A DNA stretch of 64,000 nucleotides from Nostoc sp. TH1S01 (GCA_018993265.1 JAGKSW010000038.1:16804-80803); one strand, 5' to 3'. Shown: positions 40,950 to 51,693, counted from the stretch's first letter. Numbers and translations: made by a program. The notes: generated by a model not told the origin, from the sequence alone.

Positions 40950-41582
40950 ATGCGGGTTAAAATCTGCGGCATTACTCAACCACAGCAAGCAACTGCGATC
41001 GCATCTTTAGGTGCAACCGCTTTAGGATTTATTTGTGTACCTACCTCACCGCGTTACGTAACTGCAACGCAAATTCGGGCAGTCATAACCCAATTACCAG
41101 ACAATATTGACAAAATTGGCGTTTTTGCCAACGCTAACATTGAGGAAATCAGTCAAATAGTGGATGATTCTGGTTTAACTGGTGTGCAGTTACACGGAGA
41201 TGAATCACTAGAATTTTGTCACAAAGTACGCCAAAAAATTCCCCATGTCGAAATTCTCAAGGCATGGAGGATACGAAGTGCTGACCACCTGGAACAAGCA
41301 GCTATATATGCTCAACACGTAGACACTTTATTACTTGATGCCTATCATCCCCAACAGTTGGGCGGTACAGGTCAAACTTTAGATTGGGCAATGCTAGAAA
41401 AATTCCACCCCGGTAGTCCGTGGTTTTTAGCGGGAGGATTAACCCCAGCAAATATCTTAGAAGCTTTAAGCCAAGTCAGCCCCGATGGTATAGATTTATC
41501 CAGTGGTGTCGAAATTCAACCAGGAGATAAAGATTTAAATAAAGTCGCACTACTATTTGAAAGGCTGAAGACCAAAGTCTGA
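40950..41582 (+). CDS. trpF: Phosphoribosylanthranilate isomerase
   Basis: [14 protein letters not shown]...GVQLHGDE...[20 protein letters not shown]...[10 protein letters not shown]...GIDLSSGVE. Confidence 0.97.
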   Translation: MRVKICGITQPQQATAIASLGATALGFICVPTSPRYVTATQIRAVITQLPDNIDKIGVFANANIEEISQIVDDSGLTGVQLHGDESLEFCHKVRQKIPHVEILKAWRIRSADHLEQAAIYAQHVDTLLLDAYHPQQLGGTGQTLDWAMLEKFHPGSPWFLAGGLTPANILEALSQVSPDGIDLSSGVEIQPGDKDLNKVALLFERLKTKV

Positions 41583-41637
41583 AGTGTGAAGTGTGAAGTA
41601 TGAAGTGTGAAAATTCCTACTTCACACTTCACACTTC
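41581..41637. terminator. Perfect 19-bp inverted repeat of GAAGTGT heptamers filling the trpF/folE convergent gap
   Basis: GAAGTGTGAAGTGTGAAGT (41581-41599) / ACTTCACACTTCACACTTC (41619-41637). Confidence 0.8.
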
Positions 41638-42344
41638 TAAAAGAACGATGGTTGGTGACGAATCAAATTAAAGAATTCTTCACGGGTTTTTTGTTCATCT
41701 TGGAATACACCCAGCATGGCACTAGTAACAGTCCAAGAACCGGGTTTCTGCACACCCCGCATTACCATGCACATGTGAGTTGCTTCCATAACTACTGCTA
41801 CACCTTGAGGTTCCAAAATCGTTTGAATCGCTTCGGCGATTTGGCGAGTTAACCTTTCTTGAACTTGCAAACGGCGGGAATACATTTCCACAATCCGAGC
41901 TAACTTACTTAAGCCCACAACTTTTTGATTGGGAATATAAGCAACATGCGCTCTCCCCATAAAAGGCAGCATGTGATGTTCGCAGAGGCTAAAGAAATTA
42001 ATATCTCGAACGAGTACCATCTCGTTATGCCCTTCATCGAAGATGGCACCATTCACTAGTTCGTCTAAAGATTGGTTATAGCCACTGGTAAGAAACCGCA
42101 TTGCTTCCGCTACACGTTTGGGAGTTTTGAGCAATCCTTCACGTTCAGGGTCTTCCCCAACACCGACTATGATGTTTCTGACGGCATCCATCATTTGCTC
42201 CATCTGTTCCTCAGAAGGCGGGTGCAAATCCGGTTGTCTGCCGTCGTGGGTGTTGCGATCGGGTCTGGTATTAATGGCATCTGCCAAATTAGAAATCAGA
42301 GGAGATTGAAAACGATTGGAACCGTTAGAACTAGCAATAGTCAT
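41637..42344 (-). CDS. folE: GTP cyclohydrolase I
   Basis: [56 protein letters not shown]; the MTIASSNGS start at 42344 is preferred over the track start at 42386, which lies in STRR sequence. Confidence 0.95.
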   Translation of the reverse strand: MTIASSNGSNRFQSPLISNLADAINTRPDRNTHDGRQPDLHPPSEEQMEQMMDAVRNIIVGVGEDPEREGLLKTPKRVAEAMRFLTSGYNQSLDELVNGAIFDEGHNEMVLVRDINFFSLCEHHMLPFMGRAHVAYIPNQKVVGLSKLARIVEMYSRRLQVQERLTRQIAEAIQTILEPQGVAVVMEATHMCMVMRGVQKPGSWTVTSAMLGVFQDEQKTREEFFNLIRHQPSFF

Positions 42345-42379
42345 GATGTAATTTTCAGTTAGTTTTGGATGTTTGCCAT

Positions 42380-42463
42380 GAGTCATTAGTCATCAGTCAT
42401 TGGTCATTTGTCCTTTGTGATTCACTCATAACAAATGACTAATGACCAAGAACAAATGACTAA
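42380..42463. repeat. Inverted pair of STRR heptamer arrays between folE and an SDR gene
   Basis: AGTCATTAGTCATCAGTCATTGGTCATTTGTC ... ACAAATGACTAATGACCAAGAACAAATGACTA. Confidence 0.9.
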
Positions 42464-43197
42464 AATGTGCCTGCATTGGGCATGAGAATCAATTCATCAA
42501 TTACTGCTTGTGGTGGCAATAAGACAGTGTGGAGAATTGACTGTGCCACAATTTCTGGAGTTAACATTTTTGAACGGTCAAAGTTGGCGTTAACGGTGTC
42601 TGTGTCCCAAATTTCTGTATTCACAGAACCAGGACAAATGGCCGTGACACGAATACCGTGGGCGCGTTCTTCTTGTGCCAGGGTTTGAGAAAGGGCTAGA
42701 AGTCCGGCTTTGCTAACACAATAGGCTCCCCATCCAGCAAAGGTTTGCTTGGCAGCTATTGAGGCTACGTTGATAATTGTGCCTGTGCCGCGATCGCGCA
42801 TTCCCGGCAAAATTCCTTTGATGCACTCAAATATACTGGTGAGATTGATGTTAATAACTTGCTGCCAGTCTTCTAAGCTTGTTTCGCTTAAATTACCTGT
42901 ATAGCCTATTCCGGCATTATTTACCAAAATATCTATGTTGCCAAAATCTTGGGCGATCGCTGTGATTTTTGCTTCTACTTGTGGTAAATCGGCTAAATCT
43001 AAGGTGTATGCTTTAGCTTCGACTCCAGTTTGCTTGGCTGCTGTTGCTACCGCCTCTAATTTATCTAAAGAACGGCTGACTAAGGCAACATCTATGCCTG
43101 CTTTAGCAAATGCCAAAGCTGTTGCTTTGCCAATTCCACTACTCGCCCCAGTAATCAGGGCGCGTTGTTTCTGCTTACTACTCATGCTTTCCCCCAT
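42460..43197 (-). CDS. SDR-family oxidoreductase
   Basis: ALITGASSGIGKATALAFAKAG, DILVNNAGIG, YCVSKAG. Confidence 0.95.
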   Translation of the reverse strand: MGESMSSKQKQRALITGASSGIGKATALAFAKAGIDVALVSRSLDKLEAVATAAKQTGVEAKAYTLDLADLPQVEAKITAIAQDFGNIDILVNNAGIGYTGNLSETSLEDWQQVININLTSIFECIKGILPGMRDRGTGTIINVASIAAKQTFAGWGAYCVSKAGLLALSQTLAQEERAHGIRVTAICPGSVNTEIWDTDTVNANFDRSKMLTPEIVAQSILHTVLLPPQAVIDELILMPNAGTF

Positions 43198-43461
43198 TAT
43201 TTTGGCAGTGACCCCAGCCCCTTGCCACCAAATTATTTAAGTCCTTCGGATTGGCTACATTAAAGTAACCTTAAATTCCGATAATTTTTTTTTGACAATT
43301 GCTATATTGAATTGTCAGTATGGGTATTTTTCCCAATAAAACATTTCCCAGTGATGAAATTTTAGTCTTCATCTGGGAGTTTGGGCTGTCTACTCGCAGT
43401 AAGTTACAAAAAACTACACACAGTCTCTCATTTAAATGAGCGGATGATCACAAATACAAAT

Positions 43462-43506
43462 GCCTGCGGTTAAAAAGATTGTTAAAAATCTTTAAGAACC
43501 ACAGGC
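43462..43506 (-). terminator. Terminator hairpin downstream of accA
   Basis: GCCTGCGGTT...AACCACAGGC arms with an inner AAAGATT/AATCTTT stem. Confidence 0.65.
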
Positions 43507-43549
43507 AATTATAGCATTGCTCTTGAATTAATGACCTAGCTTTAGCTTG

Positions 43550-44530
43550 CTAGTGAGGTATTTCTGTAAAAACACCGATTTTGCGGAATTTGTCATAGCG
43601 CATTTGCCGTCTTTCTTGGGATGTTAACTGTTTGAGTTCATCTAAATGATCTAAAAGGGCTTGCTTGAGGGTGGTTGCCGCTTCTAAGGGGTCAGAGTGA
43701 GCGCCACCAATTGGTTCCGGCAAAATTTGGTCAATAATTCCTAAGTTTTTTAAGTCATGGGAAGTAATTTTTAAAGCCACAGCAGCTTGGGGTGCTTTAC
43801 TGGCATCTTTCCAGAGAATTGCCGCACAACCTTCAGGGCTGATCACAGTGTAAACAGCATGTTCAAACATTAGTAAGCGATCGCAAACGCCAATACCCAG
43901 CGCCCCACCCGAACTTGCTTCTCCGATAACTGTGCAAATAATCGGTACATCCAAACCAAACATTTCCCGTAGATTATAAGCAATGGCTTCGCCTGCACCT
44001 TGATGTTCGGCTGCTACTGTTGCCAAAGCACCGGGTGTATCGACAAAAGCTAAAATCGGCATTCCAAACTTATTGGCGTGTTCCATCAGCCGCATCGCCT
44101 TACGATAACCACCAGGAGCAGCCATCCCGAAATTCCGCGCAATATTATCCTTAGTGTCACGCCCTTTTTGTTGACCTAACATTACCACTGGCTGCCCACC
44201 TAAACGAGCGACACCAGCGATTAAAGCCGGATCATCAGTACCACAGCGATCGCCATGCAACTCCATCCATTCATCGGTAATCGCCTGAATATAATCAAGA
44301 GTACTAGGGCGACGGGGATGCCGGGCGACTTGTACCTTTTGAGCCGGAGATAATGTACTAAAAATCTCCTCACGCAGTTTTGTGGCGCGTGCTTCTAGCT
44401 TGCGAATTTCGCCAGATACATCAACACCATTTTCTTCTGCTAGTTGCCGAATCTGCTCAATGCGGTTTGTGAGTTCTGCTAACGGCTTTTCAAAATCCAA
44501 CAGTAGTGGTTTACGCTCGGTAGTGGCCAT
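43550..44530 (-). CDS. accA: Acetyl-CoA carboxylase carboxyltransferase subunit alpha
   Basis: [20 protein letters not shown]...[11 protein letters not shown]...ELHGDR...[30 protein letters not shown]...[37 protein letters not shown]. Confidence 0.98.
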   Translation of the reverse strand: MATTERKPLLLDFEKPLAELTNRIEQIRQLAEENGVDVSGEIRKLEARATKLREEIFSTLSPAQKVQVARHPRRPSTLDYIQAITDEWMELHGDRCGTDDPALIAGVARLGGQPVVMLGQQKGRDTKDNIARNFGMAAPGGYRKAMRLMEHANKFGMPILAFVDTPGALATVAAEHQGAGEAIAYNLREMFGLDVPIICTVIGEASSGGALGIGVCDRLLMFEHAVYTVISPEGCAAILWKDASKAPQAAVALKITSHDLKNLGIIDQILPEPIGGAHSDPLEAATTLKQALLDHLDELKQLTSQERRQMRYDKFRKIGVFTEIPH

Positions 44531-44545
44531 AATTTAGGGATGAGG

Positions 44546-44754
44546 AACTAGAGGTTAGGGACTAGGGGCTAGGGGCTAGGGACTAGAGGCTAGGGGCTAG
44601 GTTTGAATGTTATTTTCTATCTCTTAACTTTTATTACAGCACGGCGTAAATCAAGGAAGCCTTATAAATCAGTGAAAAGCCTATTTGATCAGCTTTTTGA
44701 CTTTTGACTTCTGCCTTGCGGTACTAGCCTCTAGACTCTAACCTCTAGCCCCTA
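44546..44754. repeat. Inverted GGGGCTAG/CTAGCCCC STRR arrays at both ends of the accA-aar intergenic gap
   Basis: aactagaggttagggactaggggctaggggctagggactagaggctaggggctagg (44546-44601) versus actagcctctagactctaacctctagcccctaa (44723-44755). Confidence 0.85.
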
Positions 44755-44758
44755 ATTG

Positions 44759-45778
44759 CTAAAGCAGCAAAGGTCTAAAGCCGTGTTTCACCGATGCTTG
44801 ACCAATCTGCTCCATTTTGTCTACGGTAATCTGATTACGCCCCCAAGAAAAGTTCGTATGTAACTTCTCAAATTCCAGTAGCATAGCTTCGGCGAAACAA
44901 GCAAATAGCTGACGTTCTGGCACTTCCATATTGACGATTTCCATAATTTTCCAGTCAATATCTAAAGAATGCTCAACAATGCCACCGTTGAGTACATGAG
45001 CGTCAGGATGTTGAATTTTTGTCGCTAAATTTTTAGGATAGCCGCCATCAATAAGTAGACAAGGTTGCTTTAACACCTTGGGGTCAATTTCCACGCCTTT
45101 GGGCATACTTGCTACCCAAACGACAATATCAGCTTCGGGTAATGCTTCATCCAAAGCCATAATTTTGCCTCGTCCCAATTCGTCTTGTAAATTTTGCAGG
45201 CGTTCTTGGTTACGAGCGATGAGCAAAATTTCTTTGACATCTGTTTTGGCATCTAGCCAGCGTGTTACCGCACTACCAATATCCCCAGTCGCACCACATA
45301 TCGCTACTGTTGCTTTCGACAGTTCGATTCCAACTTGTTTTGCAGCTGCCTCTACTTGCCGACAGATAATGTAGGCAGTGTGTGTATTGCCTGTAGTGAA
45401 GCGTTCAAACTCTAATTTGACGTTGCGGACTTGACTGAACTGCTCCAAATTAAAGTTTTCAAAAATAATTGATGAAAAACCGCCTAAAGCTGTGATATCT
45501 ATATCATTCTTTTGAGCATGAGCCATTGCATTCAGAATTTTGCGGGTTGCCGCTTTTATCCGCCGATTTGCCAGCATTTCTGGCAAAAAACATGATTCTA
45601 CGTACTTGCCTTCGATTGTTTCCCCAGTCAGACTGGTAACTTTAATATGATCAACAATTTGCGGCGGGGCGCTGCACCAAAAATCTAGACCTTGATCGGC
45701 ATATTCTGGGTATCCCAATTGTTGAGCTACCGCTTGAGCGTGTTCTAAACTAGTCAGATGTCCAATTAGACCAAACAT
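44759..45778 (-). CDS. aar: Long-chain acyl-[acyl-carrier-protein] reductase
   Basis: [45 protein letters not shown]...[15 protein letters not shown]; adjacent to the ADO gene. Confidence 0.97.
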   Translation of the reverse strand: MFGLIGHLTSLEHAQAVAQQLGYPEYADQGLDFWCSAPPQIVDHIKVTSLTGETIEGKYVESCFLPEMLANRRIKAATRKILNAMAHAQKNDIDITALGGFSSIIFENFNLEQFSQVRNVKLEFERFTTGNTHTAYIICRQVEAAAKQVGIELSKATVAICGATGDIGSAVTRWLDAKTDVKEILLIARNQERLQNLQDELGRGKIMALDEALPEADIVVWVASMPKGVEIDPKVLKQPCLLIDGGYPKNLATKIQHPDAHVLNGGIVEHSLDIDWKIMEIVNMEVPERQLFACFAEAMLLEFEKLHTNFSWGRNQITVDKMEQIGQASVKHGFRPLLL

Positions 45779-45860
45779 GTATTGTGTATTAGGCGTTTGC
45801 TGCGTCGAAAGCGTGGAATTTAGTGGGTAAGTGACAATACCTAACCTTAAAAATACAACA

Positions 45861-46020
45861 AAGTGTGAAGTATGAAGTATGAAGTCTGAAGTGTGAAGTC
45901 TGAAATTTTAGCAAAATGCGATTCATCTGTCAGAATTTTCGATAGATTTGATTTTGTATCCTGAATTCTGACTTTTGTTTTCTTCTTGTAACTTCATGCT
46001 TCATCCTTCATCCTTCATAC
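45861..46020. repeat. Inverted GAAGTAT/CTTCATC heptamer arrays flanking the aar-ado gap
   Basis: aagtgtgaagtatgaagtatgaagtctgaagtgtgaagtctgaa (45861-45904) and acttcatgcttcatccttcatccttcata (45991-46019). Confidence 0.85.
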
Positions 46021-46024
46021 TTTT

Positions 46025-46720
46025 TTAGGCAGCGGAAAGTCCGTAGGCTGACAAGCGCATGATATCTCTGGTTGTGAAGCCAATGTTACTTAAAGCTTCA
46101 CCGTATTGAATCATGAAGTCTTCGACTAAAGCTTCTTTTTCCATTGCTAAAACTTCGGCATCGTCAGCTACTTGATTGAGCATTTTCCAAACCAGAGGGA
46201 GGTTTTGGCGATTTGCTTCTTCGAGTTCAGCTTTGGAGGCTTCAAAGTTTGCTTTCAGCCAGACTTCACCAAAGTTTAAATGGCTGTATTCATCTTTAAT
46301 TACTCCCTCAGTAATTTTGCGTGCGAAATCATCAGCAACGGGGATGTAAATGTTGTATGCGGCGATCGCAAAGCATTCAATAATCAAAGATTGAATCAGT
46401 AAGCAGGTGACAACGTTTCCTTTGGCTGCTGCTGCTTTAAAGTTATCGTGCAGAGGTGCAAAAAACTCTTTGGCAAATTGTAAATCTGGGGTAACTTGTA
46501 AATTCCGACCGCAAGCTTCAAAGCCTTTTTTATGGCGGCTTTCCATTTTCGACAAGCGAATTAAATCATCATGATGCTCAGGCAGCAGTTCAGCTAGTTT
46601 GATGTAATTCTCATAAGCTTCTTGTTCCCCTTCAATCACGATCGCATTAATGCGACTATAGGCATCTTTATATGTTTCGCTTTGGAAATCTATTTCTAAT
46701 CCATCTGCCAACTGCTGCAT
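46025..46720 (-). CDS. ado: Aldehyde-deformylating oxygenase (alkane synthesis)
   Basis: 231 aa; diiron carboxylates in [49 protein letters not shown] and [14 protein letters not shown]. Confidence 0.97.
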   Translation of the reverse strand: MQQLADGLEIDFQSETYKDAYSRINAIVIEGEQEAYENYIKLAELLPEHHDDLIRLSKMESRHKKGFEACGRNLQVTPDLQFAKEFFAPLHDNFKAAAAKGNVVTCLLIQSLIIECFAIAAYNIYIPVADDFARKITEGVIKDEYSHLNFGEVWLKANFEASKAELEEANRQNLPLVWKMLNQVADDAEVLAMEKEALVEDFMIQYGEALSNIGFTTRDIMRLSAYGLSAA

Positions 46721-46977
46721 GGTATCGTCACTCCTGTAAAATGAATCATTTGATACTAACGCTTCATTTACCCTGGCATTTTAGGGTAATCTTCACTGTT
46801 GTTTAATTTAACTTAACAAGTCACTATGTAATAGATTAGCTTTTGCAGGGGAGCGATGCTCTAGTACTAAAGAAACAAATGCAGCGTGTGGATTGAATCG
46901 TCAAAAGTCAATGGTCAAGAGTAATTTTTTCTCTAGTCTCTAGCCCCTAGCCCCTAGGCTCTGCTATCTATTTACTT

Positions 46978-47802
46978 ATGATGAAATCTAGTTGGAACCT
47001 GAAATCTGGCGATCTTGTGAGTTTGGCAGTACTGCTACTGGGAGCATTGATTGTCTTGCTTCCGCTATTTGTGGTGTTTTTCACTTCTTTTGCACCCCCT
47101 GGCGCGACTCCAGATATGATGCCTAAAAGTTGGTCTTTAGGTAATTACCATGATGCTTGGCAGCGAGGGAAGTTCCTGTTGGCGTTTGCTAATTCTACTT
47201 TAGTAGCGATCGCAGTCACGGCGTTTCAGCTGATCACCTCTGCTTTGGCTGGTTACGCTTTGGCGAGATTGAAATTTCGTGGTAGGCAAGCTCTACTATT
47301 AGTTGTTTTAGCAACCTTGGTTATCCCTTTTCAGCTGTTGGTTATACCTATATTCTTGGTTTTAAAATGGGGACATTTAATCAATACTTATGGGGCGCTG
47401 ATTTTACCAACTGCTGTCAATGGCTTTGGCATATTTCTTTTACGCCAATATTTTCAAACAATTCCTGTGGAACTGGAAGAAGCAGCCACAATTGATGGGG
47501 CGAACAGGTTACAAATTTTGTGGCGGGTGTTATTACCTTTAGCCCGTCCAGCTTTGGTGACTTTGTTTTTATTCACTTTTATTGCTGAATGGAATGATTT
47601 ATTTAAGCCTTTGGTATTTACTACACGCCCAGAATTAAGAACAGTACAGTTGGCATTAGCAGAATTTCAAGAGCAATTTACTAATAACTGGCCTTTGATG
47701 ATGGCAGCAGTAACTATTGCAACGGTGCCGGTGATGGTACTATTTTTATTTGGTCAGCGTCAATTTATTCGCGGAATTGCCACCACAGGAATGAAAAATT
47801 AG
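46978..47802 (+). CDS. Carbohydrate ABC transporter permease (MalG/UgpE type)
   Basis: Six TM; EAATIDGANRLQILWRVLLPLARPALVTL is the EAA loop. Confidence 0.93.
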   Translation: MMKSSWNLKSGDLVSLAVLLLGALIVLLPLFVVFFTSFAPPGATPDMMPKSWSLGNYHDAWQRGKFLLAFANSTLVAIAVTAFQLITSALAGYALARLKFRGRQALLLVVLATLVIPFQLLVIPIFLVLKWGHLINTYGALILPTAVNGFGIFLLRQYFQTIPVELEEAATIDGANRLQILWRVLLPLARPALVTLFLFTFIAEWNDLFKPLVFTTRPELRTVQLALAEFQEQFTNNWPLMMAAVTIATVPVMVLFLFGQRQFIRGIATTGMKN

Positions 47803-48463
47803 GCGTTGCATATTTGCGGGATGAATTCAAAATTTTGAGCAACGCTAAAAGTCTATTCTTTGCGCCTTTGCGTCTTTGCGTGAGGTAAAAATCATCCCAT
47901 CAATCAGCAACGCCAAAAATTAATTCTGAAGGCTTTGCTGCATCTTGCGTTTTTTAATTGCGAATTGCGAATTGGCATAAGTGTCGGCTTCTCTGTACTT
48001 CTGTAGTATCTTTCGGGTTGGAACGCCTGATGAGGAACAGGAAGCTATAGGCGCACGCATATACATGTTGTAGTCACTGGTGCGTCAGCTCTAATTTACC
48101 AAAATCAGCAGGAAACATCAGTTTGTTTGATATACAACCTTAATTAAAAAACAATTGTCAAAAAACCATCAATTATGAGAGAACTAGATTAGAAGGAAAA
48201 TAAGTTATATCGTTTGAGTTATTTGTAAATAGTTTTTTGTTTTTTAAAATTTCAAATTTTTCTCAAAATAAGTTTGTCTAGCTTTACATTTTTTAACAAC
48301 TATCAGAGCAATTACTTCAACATTTTTTTGAGAAACATTGATAATTAATGACTTAGATATCTCATTTAGACAGATTATTTGAATAATTAAATAATTCATA
48401 AGTATGTTTAACCTTGCCAGTAAATTGAATAACATGGAGGAAATATACTGACGAGGGTATTAG

Positions 48464-48838
48464 ATGGAGCCATTACAAAACCAGATCCTGACTTTGAGCC
48501 ATAAACTGGATGCCCTCTACCAGGTAATTGAGCAGCTTGATTTTAAAGTTGCTCAGGCGTTCTCAGAGTGCTCCTTGGCTAAAACACCAGCAAAAGATAA
48601 CTATCAAGAAAATAGTGAGAATTTTCCCTATCAGTTAAAAGGACAAATTAGTTTTAATCAAGAATTAGAACACAAGGATGTTCTAACAGATGGCATTTAT
48701 TTAGACATGAATCGTCAAGGCGGAGATAAGGTTTTAACACCAGAAATTCAAATACAACGACTGACAGCGCAATTAACCGCAGCCTACAATCGGATTGCAG
48801 CATTAGAAGAACAATTACTTCGAGAAAGAATTCATTAA
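48464..48838 (+). CDS. Hypothetical coiled-coil protein
   Basis: 124 aa; heptad-rich ends (LSHKLDALYQVIEQLDFKVAQ; IQRLTAQLTAAYNRIAALEEQLLRER). Confidence 0.6.
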   Translation: MEPLQNQILTLSHKLDALYQVIEQLDFKVAQAFSECSLAKTPAKDNYQENSENFPYQLKGQISFNQELEHKDVLTDGIYLDMNRQGGDKVLTPEIQIQRLTAQLTAAYNRIAALEEQLLRERIH

Positions 48839-48954
48839 TCGTTAATTAGCCAATATTCCCAGATAATTTACCGGAACTTTTTCAGTCCGGTATTTTTGTT
48901 TTTATATTAAGGGACTTCCAGAAATTAATACCAATTCGCAATTCGCAATGACGC

Positions 48955-49006
48955 TTCTTCTCCCAAAGGGAGACGCTACACGAACGTCGCTAACGCTGCG
49001 AAGAGA
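48955..49006. repeat. Dispersed palindrome CTTCTCCCAAAGGGAGACGCTAC...CGAACG
   Basis: cttcttctcccaaagggagacgctacacgaacgtcgctaacgctgcgaagag; the inverse-oriented related copy is at 55079-55131. Confidence 0.75.
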
Positions 49007-49101
49007 GCAATTCGCACTTAAGAAATCTAGCTCCAGTAAGTTTTGGCGATCGCCAACGCAGTATCATCAAATGAGCTAAAGCTAGAGGTGGCGATTTTTT
49101 C

Positions 49102-49497
49102 TTAGTTTTCAATGCGATAACGTATTAACTGCTTAATCGCTGTGATTGGTAGTCCTAAAGCTTGAGCGATCGCGGCATCAACTTGAGCAAATTCAGTCAT
49201 AGGGAACTCAAATTCCATTTGCTTTAACACTGAATCAGCAGTGTAAACTTTGACTTCAGTCAACTTTTCTTGACGTTGAATTAAAGCTTCAATAGACATG
49301 ACAGCCACGGAAACAGAAAAGTGAATTTGATGTTTTGAGTCGGCGTGGATTTGAGCGGTTGTGCCAGATGTATAGCTCAATACGTGATGCGTTAGCAAAC
49401 CTGTACTCAACCAAAAAAACAGTCCGATTAAAGGTATTGGCAGCCAAAACTCCAGTCCTAAATTATTGAGTAATTGTAGCCAGCGATTTCGAGTCAT
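49102..49497 (-). CDS. Hypothetical membrane protein divergent from the two-component system
   Basis: 131 aa with one TM (FWLPIPLIGLFFWLSTGLL). Confidence 0.65.
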   Translation of the reverse strand: MTRNRWLQLLNNLGLEFWLPIPLIGLFFWLSTGLLTHHVLSYTSGTTAQIHADSKHQIHFSVSVAVMSIEALIQRQEKLTEVKVYTADSVLKQMEFEFPMTEFAQVDAAIAQALGLPITAIKQLIRYRIEN

Positions 49498-49563
49498 AAT
49501 ACAGAAAAGTTTGATGATGAATTAATCATAGGAAAATAAACAGGAAGTACAGCGATGTGATGA

Positions 49564-50250
49564 ATGAGAATCTTACTTGTAGAGGATGATATCACTCAGT
49601 TACAACCACTACAGGGTGCGCTCTTGAAAGTCGGGCATATTGTAGACGCTGCTGAAGACGGCGAAACAGCTCTGTGGTTAATGCAACAGAGAGACTACGA
49701 CCTATTAATTTTAGATTGGATGTTACCTAAAATTAGTGGTGTTAGTCTGTGTCAACAGTATCGTCAAGCAGGAAAAACCGCTCCAGTACTGATTCTCACA
49801 GCTAAGGATGCCATTTTGGATAAAGTATCTGCTTTAGATATTGGCGCAGATGATTATCTAGTTAAACCGTTTAGTTTACTTGAATTGTTGGCACGAGTCA
49901 GAGCATTGGGACGCAGAGTGCCACTTAGGCAAGGTGACACACTAGAGTTAGCCGACTTACAACTTCATCTCAACACTCTCACGTTACAACGTCAGGAAAT
50001 TACAGTCCAGTTGTCAGGTCGAGAATTTCAATTGCTGGAATACTTTCTGCGACATCCTAAGCAAGTACTAACTCACGACCAAATCGAACAAGCACTTTGG
50101 GAGTGGAATAGACAACCAGATAGTAAAGCAATCACGATGTTAGTGCATCGGCTGCGGCAACGCTTACAGTTGGTGAGAGCAGAAGATTGGCTACAGACTG
50201 TTTACGGAATAGGATATCGATTAGTCGCCCCTGAATCATGCGATCGCTAA
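49564..50250 (+). CDS. OmpR/PhoB-type response regulator (RppA-like)
   Basis: MRILLVEDD...LILDWMLPKISG...LTAKD...DYLVKPFS; C-terminal winged helix LSGREFQLLEYFLRHPKQVLTHDQI...VHRLRQRL...TVYGIGYRL. Confidence 0.95.
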   Translation: MRILLVEDDITQLQPLQGALLKVGHIVDAAEDGETALWLMQQRDYDLLILDWMLPKISGVSLCQQYRQAGKTAPVLILTAKDAILDKVSALDIGADDYLVKPFSLLELLARVRALGRRVPLRQGDTLELADLQLHLNTLTLQRQEITVQLSGREFQLLEYFLRHPKQVLTHDQIEQALWEWNRQPDSKAITMLVHRLRQRLQLVRAEDWLQTVYGIGYRLVAPESCDR

Positions 50251-51578
50251 TTCCTAAAATGTTTAGTCGCAGTCGGCGTAATCTAGCTCGCTGGTTTACG
50301 CTCTCGATGGGGAGTATTTTAGTGTTATTCGCAGCAATACTTTACTTTTTAGAAGCTAAAGACCAATTGCGGGGATTTGACCAAGAACTTTACAATACAA
50401 GTCAGCTGATGGCGGCTGGCGTTGAAGATGGACGTTACCAAGAACAGCAACGCATTAGTCTTGAAGATGTTCCTATCTTGGGCGGTGAAGCTTTGCCCTT
50501 TAACAACAAAATTATTTATGCTCGTTGGTACACTCCCAAAAAGCAACTACTAGAGTTTTTTGGTGTCATTCCGTCAGAGCAGTTAAATAATCAACTAGGG
50601 TTTCAAACAATTAAGTTAGATGATGCTACAAAGGAAGCATACCAAGCGGGCGATCGCGTTTCTACTAGTATTGGTCAAAGTAAACTGTTGCGTCAATTAA
50701 CAGTTCCTGTTTTTCAGGATAAACAATTAATCGGCTATTTAGAAATAGCAGCTTCTCTAACGCCTGTTGAAGAAACTTTATGGTCACTGAGACTGTTTTT
50801 AATCATAGGTGTACCGATTGCCTTAAGTGTAATTGGTTTGACTGGTTGGTTTCTTGGTGGGATGGCCATGCAGCCAATTCGCCAATCCTACGAGCAATTA
50901 CAACGTTTTACATCTGATGCCTCCCATGAGCTACGCACACCCCTCCAAGCAATTCGCAATCATGCTCAGTTTGGTTTGCTCGAACCAATAGACCCTAGCC
51001 AACAGCAAAGTTCACTAGAAAATATTGACCAACTTGCGGAATCAATGGGAATGCTGATTAGTAATTTATTATTCTTAGCTCGGAATGAAGGAAAATTAAA
51101 GCCAGAGGCACTTAAGCTTGTCAATTTGGTTAGCTGGCTGGAAACATTAGTAGAAGAATATGCTGACTCAGCCAAGGCAAAAAACTTAGAATTCACCAGC
51201 GAATTTCCTCAACAATTGGTCATGTTGAGAATCAATCCAGATTTAATGCGGCAGGCAGTTACAAATATTCTTAATAATGCCTGCCGATACACGCCGTCTG
51301 GAGGTAAACTTCACTTACGAGTTGTTCTTGTATCTCGCTGGCTAGTAATTGAAGTCCAGGATAGCGGTATTGGGATTCCAGAGGCAGATTTACCGCATAT
51401 ATTTGAGCGATTTTATCGAGTAGATAGCGTGCGATCGCGCCATACAGGTGGCTTCGGGTTAGGATTAGCGATCGTACAACAGATTGTTCAGGCACATGGG
51501 GGAGAAATCAGAGCAATTAGCCGTTTGGATGAAGGCTCTACATTTCAAATTACACTACCATTCACGCCTCAATCTTGA
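50238..51578 (+). CDS. Sensor histidine kinase
   Basis: FTSDASHELRTPLQAIRNHAQF (H box), NNACRYTPSGG (N box), DSGIGIPEADLPHIFERFYR, GGFGLGLAIV; overlaps the response regulator by 13 nt. Confidence 0.95.
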   Translation: MRSLIPKMFSRSRRNLARWFTLSMGSILVLFAAILYFLEAKDQLRGFDQELYNTSQLMAAGVEDGRYQEQQRISLEDVPILGGEALPFNNKIIYARWYTPKKQLLEFFGVIPSEQLNNQLGFQTIKLDDATKEAYQAGDRVSTSIGQSKLLRQLTVPVFQDKQLIGYLEIAASLTPVEETLWSLRLFLIIGVPIALSVIGLTGWFLGGMAMQPIRQSYEQLQRFTSDASHELRTPLQAIRNHAQFGLLEPIDPSQQQSSLENIDQLAESMGMLISNLLFLARNEGKLKPEALKLVNLVSWLETLVEEYADSAKAKNLEFTSEFPQQLVMLRINPDLMRQAVTNILNNACRYTPSGGKLHLRVVLVSRWLVIEVQDSGIGIPEADLPHIFERFYRVDSVRSRHTGGFGLGLAIVQQIVQAHGGEIRAISRLDEGSTFQITLPFTPQS

Positions 51579-51693
51579 CCATAACGAGCAATAGATTTTC
51601 CAGATTTAAAACCTTGCTGTTACTTTCTTGTTACTTTTATCCGGCAATCTGAAAGTAAGCGTCAATTACACATCAGATTGGAGGATTTAACTA

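Noticed and set aside
41607-41852. 81-aa plus-strand ORF
   Set aside because: Antisense to folE.
43550-46720. accA-aar-ado cluster as a novel pathway
   Set aside because: This is the well-described cyanobacterial alkane biosynthesis neighbourhood.
48244-48435. 63-aa minus-strand ORF in an AT-rich gap
   Set aside because: Ile/Leu/Lys-rich, typical random ORF in AT-rich sequence; no evidence of coding.
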